From JAPOUP01 sp965201085 (GTDB lineage: Bacteria; Pseudomonadota; Alphaproteobacteria; Rhodobacterales; Rhodobacteraceae): a DNA stretch of 64,000 nucleotides. The notes under the pieces were generated by a model. That model had not been told where the DNA came from. It did not search any database and saw only the letters and a list, made by a program, of their open reading frames with translations. Positions 35,080-46,900 of this stretch are shown here, in pieces; the first letter of the stretch is position 1; each line of letters begins with the position of its first letter. Location of the stretch: positions 29,532-93,531 of the forward strand of contig CBDAVS010000041.1 of assembly GCA_965201085.1 (NCBI GenBank), given 5' to 3'. A program made the position numbers and the translations under genes.

Positions 35080-35540
35080 GCCGTGTAGTGACAGGTCCGC
35101 ATGGCAACGGCTCCCCATTCGCCGCGCGGGCGCGTGCCGCTGTCCGGCCCTGAAGCCGATCCGGTGGCCAGGGACGGTGCTGCTCAGGCGGGTCTGGCCC
35201 TGCCACATGATCCGGTGCCCGGGATCCGGACCTTGCTTCCGGCCGGGGTATTCGCCGGGATGGGCGACCGGCCTGACGGTATCTCCCGGCCGGCCGAACG
35301 GTGGCATCCCGCGCTCCGCCGCGCGGGTGGTCGAGTTCCGCGTCGGTGAACATCAGCTCCGGGTCGCGGTCGGGAACCCGCCGTCCCGGAAGGGTCATGG
35401 TCATGATGCGCCGGGCGATCACGGCGTTGACCGCGGTGGCCCGCCGGAGCCGTTCCGCCGCGCGGAACGGCGGGAACCCGACGCGGCGCCTCCACGTCCC
35501 TCGGGCGCGGGTTGGCGAGCCGTGACGTGGCGACACCGGG
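35080..35540 (-). pseudogene. IS4/Tn5-like transposase C-terminal fragment
   Basis: On the minus strand, Val-Asn-Ala-Val-Ile-Ala-Arg-Arg-Ile-Met-Thr-Met-Thr-Leu-Pro-Gly-Arg is followed by Pro-Glu-Leu-Met-Phe-Thr-Asp-Ala-Glu-Leu-Asp. After a frame change come Gly-Arg-Lys-Gln-Gly-Pro-Asp-Pro-Gly-His-Arg-Ile-Met-Trp-Gln-Gly and Gly-His-Arg-Ile-Gly. These are the C-terminal dimerisation-side blocks of Tn5-like IS4 transposases. The catalytic core is missing. Confidence 0.55.
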
Positions 35541-36279
35541 GACAGAGCCTGCGGAGCTTTCCGCAAAGGTATTCCTTCCGCCGCCAGCCGCGCGGTCCCG
35601 GCATCAGGCCGGGGCCCCCCCCCCCCCCCCCCGCAGGCCCGGGACGTGTCCCGGACCATGCACCGCGCCGCGTCCATCGGCAGGCTGCGGTCGGCTGTGC
35701 GGATGATGCACGTCGGTCCCGGCCACGAAGGAATGACGGCGGCCGCGCGACGCGGCGCCAGGCTTTTTTCCGGCCACCCTGTGGCCCCTCTCCACGACCA
35801 TCCTTCCGACCTCGGCAGCCGGAAGCTCCGGCGAGGGGAGCGACACGCTGTCAACCGGACACCGGTATCCGTATCCGTCCACGTCCCATGATCCGTGGCC
35901 CGGCCTCCGGCCTTCGCCGGATCGTCCGGTGCCCGTTCGCCAGGTCCTGAAGCCGGTCGAAACCGCACCCGGGACCCTGCTTCACCACGCCGGGCACCGG
36001 GACGGTCAACGGCTCCATCCCCGGCCTGCCGAACCGGCGGCTCTTTCCGGGAAGCACCAGCCGATCCGGAAGCCCGGACAGCCGCTTTCGGGTCCTTTCG
36101 TCGCCGCAGGGGTCCAGGAGGCCGATCAGGATCGCCGGGATGTCGTCCCTCGATTTCACGGTCGGCCTGATCCTCCTGATGTCGGGGGCGCCGGGCCTCC
36201 GCTGGAGTTCGTCGACCTTGCGCATCGGGGCCTCCCGGGTCGAGGATTGGCGGATGCCGCGGCATACCCTGACCGCCAT
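35541..36279 (-). pseudogene. ISNCY-type transposase, N-terminal half, frameshifted
   Basis: The frame opens upstream with Met-Arg-Lys-Val-Asp-Glu-Leu near 36224. It continues Val-Lys-Ser-Arg-Asp-Asp-Ile-Pro-Ala-Ile-Leu-Ile-Gly-Leu, Gly-Arg-Pro-Gly-Met-Glu and Val-Val-Lys-Gln-Gly..Cys-Gly-Phe-Asp-Arg-Leu. After a frame change come Ser-Val-Ser-Leu-Pro-Ser-Pro-Glu-Leu, Gly-His-Arg-Val-Ala-Gly-Lys-Lys-Pro-Gly, and Ser-Phe-Val-Ala-Gly-Thr-Asp-Val-His. This is the first half of the same transposase family whose second half is at 25.3 kb. It contains a run of 18 cytosines. Confidence 0.65.
35615..35632 (+). repeat. Run of 18 cytosines
   Basis: An uninterrupted C18 (plus strand) lies inside the decayed transposase. 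Such runs are prone to slippage in the cell and to assembly or sequencing error. Confidence 0.9.
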
Positions 36280-36335
36280 ATCCGGTGAATCCCCGCAAGG
36301 CGGATTCCGTCATTTACCGCGAAAAATCCGCAGCC

Positions 36336-36358
36336 TGGCGATTTTCTGGCGGACACTA
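36336..36358 (-). repeat. Terminal inverted repeat of the ISNCY-type element
   Basis: GATTTTCTGGCGGACACT ends near 36356 and lies about 80 bases outside the longest open frame of the transposase. Its partner is near 26042-26057. The PdxA-like coding sequence begins directly beyond it, so the element ends there. Confidence 0.55.
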
Positions 36359-36940
36359 ATATACATGGCGTCGAAACTGGGCGTTACCGGCTACACTTCC
36401 GAACTCAATGTACTTGACGGATTCTGGACGAGCTCGTTTCACGAGCCACATACCTCTTCGAGCTGTCGTCGACACCATCTCGGAGGAACGTATCCACGAG
36501 GCCGTCCACCTGATCGACAGGATCCTTCGGAAGTCCGGGGTGAGCAGGCCCCGAATTTCCGTGGCGGCGCTGAATCCGCATGCGGGTGACGGCGGCAATT
36601 TCGGCCGCGAGGAAATCGACATCATCGAACCTGCGGTCAGGAAACTGGCACGCTCGCAGATGTCTGTGGACGGGCCCTGGCCATCCGATACCGTTTTCCG
36701 CAAGGCCCTGACCAAGGAAGTCGATGCGGTCGTGACCATGTACCACGACCAGGGTCAGATTGCGCTAAAGCTGCTTGGTTTTGACCGAGGCGTTTCGGTC
36801 CAGGGTGGACTTCCGTTTCCTGTTGCGACGCCTGCGCATGGTACCGCATTCGAAATCATTCGACATCGCGGGCAAGGGGGTGGCTGAGGTCGGAGCCATG
36901 CGCGCGGCTTTCGATCTGACCTGCGATATGGTCAGGCAAG
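36359..36940 (+). pseudogene. PdxA-family dehydrogenase, truncated and frameshifted
   Basis: From about 36440 the frame reads Phe-Thr-Ser-His-Ile-Pro-Leu-Arg, Ala-Leu-Asn-Pro-His-Ala-Gly-Asp-Gly-Gly, Gly-Arg-Glu-Glu-Ile-Asp, and Met-Tyr-His-Asp-Gln-Gly-Gln-Ile. These are the metal- and substrate-binding C-terminal half of 4-hydroxythreonine-4-phosphate dehydrogenase relatives. After Pro-Ala-His-Gly-Thr-Ala-Phe the frame breaks near 36850 and continues elsewhere as Asp-Ile-Ala-Gly-Lys-Gly-Val-Ala. The N-terminal half is missing at the ISNCY end. The paralogue PdxA2 acts in D-threonate/D-erythronate catabolism, and the TRAP permease piece downstream fits that role. Pyridoxine synthesis is the alternative. 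Confidence 0.7.
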
Positions 36941-37329
36941 GAGGTGATAGGACAGCAGGCTGATACAGAACCCGATAGACCCTGCAAATTTCCAGACCCG
37001 AAATGGTACGGGAATCTTGGTTTTTCTAACCGATCAGAGAATGTTCATGTTCCGGTGCGATGGCGTTCATGGTGGAGGGCCGCATTCTCCGCCTTGGTCT
37101 CGTCATATGGACATGACCAGAGTTCTGGTGGCATCTATCATCGGGTCCTGGGCGCAACCGAAAGCTAATCGGAATTCAAGGCTACGCACGGCTGTCCGGG
37201 ACCAACCGCATCCACCATCAGGTCCAGACTTCACGGCTTGCCACAAAAGGGTCACTTGCTCGTGGCTTTGCGTGCTGGTCCTTAGGAAGCTCGCTAAAAT
37301 AACCTGTCCATTATCTCCCGGTTTCGAGG
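36941..37329. other. Gap with no recognisable gene
   Basis: This stretch lies between the PdxA-family relic and the ISAzo13 piece. Short frames exist but nothing is recognisable. Confidence 0.4.
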
Positions 37330-37510
37330 GTGTAATTCCATTCGCTTGGAATCCGGTGCGGCGGATATAGAGCGACTGCCTCTCCCAGTCCTGCACCCTG
37401 ACGTCTGGCGGATACTCCTCTTGGTCCAATTGCGCCTGGATGATCAGGCCGGTACGGGTCGTCGTTACCGTGGTCAGGTTCACGACCGCCTTATGGCCTG
37501 TCAGCGGACG
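37330..37510 (-). pseudogene. ISAzo13-family transposase C-terminal fragment
   Basis: The minus strand reads Pro-Leu-Thr-Gly-His-Lys-Ala-Val-Val-Asn-Leu, Thr-Thr-Thr-Arg-Thr-Gly-Leu-Ile-Ile-Gln-Ala, and Leu-Asp..Glu-Glu-Tyr-Pro-Pro-Asp-Val. This is the ordered C-terminal block of ISAzo13 transposases. Only about 60 residues remain. Confidence 0.6.
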
Positions 37511-37980
37511 AACGTGCCGGTTCCGGGCGAACCGCGGGAACATCCTGTGCCAGGGCCCGTTGACATCCACCTCGCGGCGATCACGGCGGCGGCCGCGGGA
37601 ACCGTCGCCCGGAAGCCCGGTCCCGTCCTCTCACAGCGGGTGGCGACGGCCCGGAACTCCCCGATCCTCGCGAAACGGTTCCCGGTCCGGCACCGCCACC
37701 CATACATCCCTCCGTCGTGCCCGCGCACCCCCTTCCGGTTCCCGCGGGAGGGAATCACCGCCTCCGCCCCGCGCCCGACGGGCCGGTCCGCGTCGAAGGC
37801 CCCGTCGCCGACGGGCGCGCCGGAAGACCGGCCCTCCATCGGCTCCGGCAGCCCCCGCGGGTCGCGCTCCCGACCCGGAGGCACCACTGTGTCCACGGGA
37901 TGGCCGGGCGCGTAGGCCATCGCCATGACCTTGCCGGTCAGGCCTCCGCCGGAGCGAACGACGCCGTTCTCCCAGGGCCC
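37511..37980 (-). pseudogene. IS5-family transposase fragment (IS1031-like)
   Basis: The minus strand gives Gly-Gly-Leu-Thr-Gly-Lys-Val, Ala-Pro-Gly-His-Pro-Val-Asp, Asp-Gly-Ala-Phe-Asp-Ala-Asp, Gly-Ala-Glu-Ala-Val-Ile-Pro-Ser-Arg-Gly-Asn-Arg-Lys, and Glu-Phe-Arg-Ala-Val-Ala-Thr-Arg. This is the middle and C-terminal part of an IS5 transposase of a different subgroup from the copy at 2.7-3.5 kb. No intact N terminus is present. Confidence 0.6.
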
Positions 37981-37984
37981 CTTT

Positions 37985-38100
37985 TCCTCCCGTCGCCGGG
38001 CGGTGGAGCTGACCTTCGCCTGTCGAAGGATTGCGAAAGGCTCGGCGACAGTTCGCTGACCTCCGGGGTGAGGCATCCCGCGCCACCGGTCCGAGCGTGA
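37985..38100 (+). pseudogene. IS5-family C-terminal scrap
   Basis: The plus strand ends Arg-Leu-Ser-Lys-Asp-Cys-Glu-Arg-Leu and Gly-Val-Arg-His-Pro-Ala-Pro-Pro-Val-Arg-Ala-stop. This is nearly the same as the end of the IS5 remnant at 2731. It abuts the other IS5 piece in the opposite direction, so two elements have collided here. Confidence 0.6.
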
Positions 38101-38221
38101 TGCCGAACGCTCGCCGCCTGCCGGTTCCTCGCGCCGTCGGTCGCCCGCGGCAAGGGTTTGGCTCAACCTAACCTTCCGCTCGGGTGAGACGGGCTTTAAG
38201 CCTGTAACCGCTCACTCGGAA

Positions 38222-38747
38222 AGGTTTTGACCGCCTTCTGCGCCACGCTGCTGTTGGCGACGGTCGCCTTTACCGTCTATTCGGTGGTGATGCGCTATGC
38301 CTTTAGGAACCCGCCGATCTGGGGCGACCTGCTGACTGTGCTCGGCAACATCTGGCTGGTCTTTTCGCACTCGCCCTGACGGTGCGCGACAGGGATCACA
38401 TTGCACTTGACCTGATCTATAACTGGCTTCCCCGAAAACTCACCTTTTTCGTGCGACAGTTCTGGACCGTGGTGATCCTTTGCCCTGGCCTCGTAATGAT
38501 CATCTGGGGACTTGAAGCGGTGGCAACCATGGGCGGCAAATACCGGGAAATGTGGTATTTCGCCTGGGAAGACAGCAGCATCGTGTTCAAACCCAACTAC
38601 ATGCCCGGAAAATACGCCGTCGCCATCGTGCCGATCTCAGGACTTCTTATCTGCCTGGCAGCGGTCGCTTCGATCATAGAAGACAGCCTGCGGCTGAAGG
38701 CAGGGAGCTACCATCAATCGAACGACCTGAAGCAAAGCAGTCAATAG
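38222..38747 (+). pseudogene. TRAP transporter small permease (DctQ), truncated and frameshifted
   Basis: Two frames join into a DctQ subunit. The first (to a TGA at 38378) holds Leu-Leu-Leu-Ala-Thr-Val-Ala-Phe-Thr-Val-Tyr-Ser-Val-Val-Met-Arg-Tyr and Trp-Gly-Asp-Leu-Leu-Thr. The second continues Leu-Ala-Leu-Thr-Val-Arg-Asp-Arg-Asp-His-Ile-Ala-Leu-Asp and runs to the stop at 38747. One T missing in the TTTT run near 38360 explains the break. The first ten or so residues are lost at the IS boundary. DctQ works with a large DctM permease and a periplasmic binding protein; neither is present, so the transporter is lost. Confidence 0.75.
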
Positions 38748-39274
38748 CGCACTTTTTGTCCGATGATGGATGACACCGCTGATTGGCGTCGCGCTTCACC
38801 CTCGCGCCGGCTGCCGGTTCGAAGCGCTTCGAGGGCTGTAGGGCGTCCGGCTTGACACTCGCGAGACCCTCTATTTCACCTGCTCGCAGAGCCGCGCCAG
38901 CGCATCGTCGCCGAAAATGTTGAGCCGCGGCGCCATGGTCAAGGCTCCTCGTGCACAGGGAGAAGCACTGATGGCGCTTGGCAGGGGCGGTTTTCCCAAG
39001 CGGGATTGGACAGGCAGCGATGGGCTCGGGATACAGATCACGCGGCTCCGATAAACCGCTGGTACGGCATTCGAGGCGTCGTCGCCCGGATAGCCGTCCG
39101 CTCGAGAGATCCGCATCGAAACCGCCGCCGAACCACGGTCGCCGTTCGAAGACGGTGGCCGCTGAATCTTTGGCCCACGATAACCGGCGGCCCTCTTTCA
39201 TCCAATTGTCACGCCGGATGGCACCGTGTTGACTTGGTGCTGACGTGCCGGTCCGAGAGAAACTGCCGGATTCG
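38748..39274. other. Gap before the rrn operon end
   Basis: About 530 bases between the DctQ relic and the terminator. Short frames on both strands match nothing I recognise. Confidence 0.4.
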
Positions 39275-39278
39275 AAAA

Positions 39279-39391
<113 letters not shown>

Positions 39392-39464
39392 CCAGTTGTA
39401 TCCAGCCCCGATCAGTCTTGCCGAAACCGTATCGTATAGAGAGATACCAAAGATCTTACCTGGC

Positions 39465-39582
39465 CTGGCAATGACCTACTCTCCCACGCCTTAAGACGCA
39501 GTACCATCGGCGCTACGGTGCTTAACGGCCGAGTTCGGGATGGGATCGGGTGTTTCACTCGTGCTATGATCACCAAGCCAGG
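39465..39582 (-). rRNA. 5S ribosomal RNA
   Basis: The minus strand carries the 5S core with CCCATCCCGAACTCGG and the closing stem (CTGGC with GCCAG) at the ends. Ends are estimated to within a few bases. Confidence 0.9.
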
Positions 39583-39689
39583 AAAGATCTTACACATTCT
39601 AATACGCCTCCACCGCAACGGATGAAGAAGCGCACGCCCAAGCCAAACAATATGCTCATGATCCGCGGAAGCCTGGCTTCCACTGAATC

Positions 39690-42486
<2,797 letters not shown>

Positions 42487-42819
42487 GATCCAGAAGAAGA
42501 CAGGCTTCTTCCGACGGCTGTCCCGACTGACGGGACAGCACGGATCAAGAGCATCACTTTCCCGCCTTCCCGGCCGATTCGGACGGGAAGGGTTTGCATG
42601 CCCGTAAAGGCATGCGGGTTAGTGTACTTGACTTGGAAGGTTCCGCGCTTCGCCGGACGAACCGGCCGGCCTCCCCTCACGCGGGGCGGCCAACGCGAAA
42701 CCTATGTGTATCTCTATATACGACGTCATATTTCGGCGGCGCTTCCATTGGAAGCGCGCGCCACACCATCCAGACCGGATGGCAAAGCCGATGTCCGGCT
42801 TTGCGATCCGGTCCGTCAC
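42487..42819 (-). other. Hairpin-rich spacer between 23S and tRNA-Ala
   Basis: The spacer holds seven separate perfect stems: 42493-42511, 42517-42539, 42565-42591, 42596-42615, 42739-42757, 42766-42782 and 42782-42804, with 6- to 9-base arms and short loops. No gene is present. It should contain RNase processing and antitermination sites. Confidence 0.6.
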
Positions 42820-42895
42820 TGGTGGAGCCTACCGGGATCGAACCGGTGACCTCCTGATTGCAAATCAGGCGCTCTCCCATCTGAGCTAAGGCCCC
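42820..42895 (-). tRNA. tRNA-Ala (TGC)
   Basis: 76 bases with encoded CCA, starting GGGGCCTTAGCTCAG on the minus strand and carrying anticodon TGC within TTTGCAA. It occupies the usual place in the 16S-23S spacer. Confidence 0.95.
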
Positions 42896-42914
42896 GTATC
42901 CATTCCCCCTTATA

Positions 42915-42991
<77 letters not shown>

Positions 42992-43116
42992 GGGTAACGA
43001 GCGGTAGCTCGTTGCAGGTTCCGAAGGGATATGGGGACGGTCCGGCCTGTCCGAGTGTGTCCCGAAGGACTGCTAAGCTGGCCCATGTGACCGGAGAGAC
43101 CGGCCAGCCAGGGCTT

Positions 43117-44590
<1,474 letters not shown>

Positions 44591-45132
44591 AAAGACCGTT
44601 TCCGGCCTGTCCTTGACGTTCGAACCCCTGCACATCTCCACCGTCCATCCGGACGGGTGGAGTTCCTGTCTCACGTGCATCGTTCCAAAGAACGACACCC
44701 GTCAAACAGTGAAGCTGACACTCCGGTCATCGGCCGAAACCTACGGAGCCGATATGCAGGATCGATCTATCGCATAGACCGGACCGCCCGCATATCCCTT
44801 CAGATACCAGCGATGTCAAAGAGCCACGAAAACACATCCCATCGACCGCGCAGCGACTGAGGCTGGCAATGCCGACACAACACATATCCGCGATATCACG
44901 CGTCGGATCGCATTTTCAGCGCACCGAACGCTCCGGTAAACGCCTTGGCGAAACCGGTGATGGCCTATCTACGTTGCCACGTCGCCGACGACAAGGGAAA
45001 ACTTCGAAAAAAGAGTATTTTTTTGACCCACCCGATTCCAGACGAAATCTGGGGATCAATTCGTGTGGCACAACAATGGATTGACCTTCCTTCGGCACCG
45101 CATTCCGGAACTCCCGGGCATCGCCGCGCAGA
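44591..45132 (-). other. rrn upstream region
   Basis: About 540 bases between msrQ and 16S with no gene. It holds the rRNA promoter and leader. Short frames here are not supported. Confidence 0.6.
44791..44819 (-). promoter_or_regulatory. Candidate rrn promoter
   Basis: On the minus strand a perfect -35 TTGACA is followed after 17 bases by GATATG, about 200 bases upstream of the 16S 5' end. The -35 and spacing are ideal, but the -10 is only a partial match. Confidence 0.4.
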
Positions 45133-45795
45133 TCAGGCCGGTCCGCGCCGACGTCGCGGCGCAAGCCGTACCAACAGGAGAATCACTATGACACCCAGAT
45201 ATATCATCGGTTCAATCTGCCAGCCCTTGACGACCATCAGGAAATGCACGCCGCCCAACAGAACGGCGCCATATACGAGCTTGTGCAACCTGCGCCACCG
45301 AAGGGGGCCGAGCCTGCGAACCGAAAGGTTGTTGGAGGTGACGGCCAAAGGAACCAGCGTCACGAATCCAACCATGCCGATGGTGATATAGGGCCGTTTC
45401 AGTATATCCGCCCAGATCTGGCTCAGTATCTGGACATCGAGAACAAGCCAGATGCAGAGGTGAAGGAAGACGTGGAAAAAGGCGACCACGCCGATGGCGC
45501 GTCTGAAGCGGATCAGATTCACGCCGGTAAATTCCCGGAGCGGCGTGACCGCCAGACCCAGGATCAGCAACTGCAGCGCGAGTTCTCCGCAAAGATGCTC
45601 CAGGGCCTTGATCGGTTCCGGACCCAGCCCGCCCGTCAGCCCCTGGTAGAACCACCAAACCGCCGGAAGGGGCGCCAGAAGATAGAGCGACCCTGCCGGC
45701 AGCCGCCTTGAGGCACCGTTTATCCGCTGTGCGATCGACATGCCGTTGGCCAAAGCGCCGCTCCCCCTTCCAACATCAGGTCCGGTCCCGGACAC
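45133..45795 (-). CDS. msrQ: MsrQ, heme-binding membrane subunit of MsrPQ
   Basis: 220 residues if started at ATG 45795; ATG 45741 (202 residues) is also possible and starts nearer the first conserved hydrophobic segment. It belongs to the YedZ/ferric reductase-like membrane family with about six spans. Heme-ligand histidines lie in Phe-Phe-His-Val-Phe-Leu-His and in Leu-His-Lys-Leu-Val-Tyr with Gly-Val-His-Phe. MsrQ passes quinol electrons to MsrP, which repairs oxidised methionines in periplasmic proteins. It follows msrP by 80-140 bases. Confidence 0.88.
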   Translation of the reverse strand: MSGTGPDVGRGSGALANGMSIAQRINGASRRLPAGSLYLLAPLPAVWWFYQGLTGGLGPEPIKALEHLCGELALQLLILGLAVTPLREFTGVNLIRFRRAIGVVAFFHVFLHLCIWLVLDVQILSQIWADILKRPYITIGMVGFVTLVPLAVTSNNLSVRRLGPLRWRRLHKLVYGAVLLGGVHFLMVVKGWQIEPMIYLGVIVILLLVRLAPRRRRGPA

Positions 45796-45878
45796 GAAAT
45801 CCGAATGACCGCATCGCCGAAGCCCGCTCGATGGTCGGGCAGGGCGAGCGAAGCGCCGGTTTCCCCGCGCACAACCCT

Positions 45879-46808
45879 TCAGTAGAACTTCGCGAGATCC
45901 ATACCCCTATACAGACCCGCCACTTCTTCCTCGTAGCCGTTGAATATCCGCGTCGGAATCCGACGCGCGAACAGCCCGCCACCGATCTTGCGTTCACTGG
46001 CCTGACTCCAGCGTGGGTGGCTCACCTCTGGATTCACGTTCGAATAGAATCCGTATTCCCGCGCGTTCGCCATATTCCAGCTTGTGGGTGGCTCCTGCTC
46101 CGTAAACGTCATCCGCACGATCGACTTGATCGACTTGAACCCGTATTTCCACGGCACCACCAGCCGAATGGGTGCTCCGTTCTGGTTTGGCATGGGCTCG
46201 TCATACAGCCCCGTAGCCAGAATGGTCAGCGGGTGCATAGCCTCATCGAGCCGCAGACCCTCACGATACGGCCATTCAAGCACGTTGTAACGCTGACCGA
46301 CCATCTCCTCGGGTCGGACGAGCGTCTCGAAGGCGACGTAGCGCGCCGATGGCCGCACACCGACGCGTTCCAGCAGATCCGCAAGCTCAAAGCCGACCCA
46401 GGGAACCACCATGGACCACGCTTCGACGCATCGGAACCGGTAGATACGTTCCTCCAACTCGACAGGCGCCATGATGTCGTCGTATGAATAGTCGCCGGGT
46501 CTATCGACAAGCCCGTCAATCTTGATCGCCCACGGTTTCGTGGTCAGGTTTCCCGCATGACGCGCCGGATCATCCTTACCGGTTCCGAACTCGTAGAAAT
46601 TGTTGTAGCTTGTGATATCCTCGAACGAGTTTGGCTCCGCATCCGTCGAATACGGGCTGGGGCGCGGCGTTAAGCCGGCCATAGCCGTCGTGGCGATCGA
46701 ACCCAGCGCGACGGCCCCCGCCGTAGTGATGAGCTGCCTGCGGTTCAGGAACGCTTCCTTGGGCGTTATATCGGACCAGTTGAGATCGTTTTTCCAGCGT
46801 CCGGCCAT
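45879..46808 (-). CDS. msrP: MsrP, periplasmic methionine sulfoxide reductase
   Basis: 309 residues from ATG 46808, preceded by GGAGGAG; an ATG 12 bases upstream is less well placed. The N terminus carries a Tat signal with Asn-Arg-Arg-Gln-Leu-Ile (22-27) and a hydrophobic segment ending Ala-Met-Ala. Cys-127 in Arg-Phe-Arg-Cys-Val-Glu is the molybdenum ligand of the sulfite-oxidase fold. The enzyme reduces protein-bound methionine sulfoxide in the periplasm with electrons from MsrQ, encoded just downstream. Confidence 0.92.
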   Translation of the reverse strand: MAGRWKNDLNWSDITPKEAFLNRRQLITTAGAVALGSIATTAMAGLTPRPSPYSTDAEPNSFEDITSYNNFYEFGTGKDDPARHAGNLTTKPWAIKIDGLVDRPGDYSYDDIMAPVELEERIYRFRCVEAWSMVVPWVGFELADLLERVGVRPSARYVAFETLVRPEEMVGQRYNVLEWPYREGLRLDEAMHPLTILATGLYDEPMPNQNGAPIRLVVPWKYGFKSIKSIVRMTFTEQEPPTSWNMANAREYGFYSNVNPEVSHPRWSQASERKIGGGLFARRIPTRIFNGYEEEVAGLYRGMDLAKFY

Positions 46809-46900
46809 GAACTCCTCCAAATTTGACGTTGCAGGTGATATAGCCGTAATTCAGGGATTCACCTACACAACAGCCGTTCACAATCATGTCGGAAAACATT

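Noticed and set aside
35072..36313. Long 413-residue minus-strand open frame
   Set aside because: It is a GC-rich read-through of frame-broken transposase DNA; the real motifs are spread over other frames.
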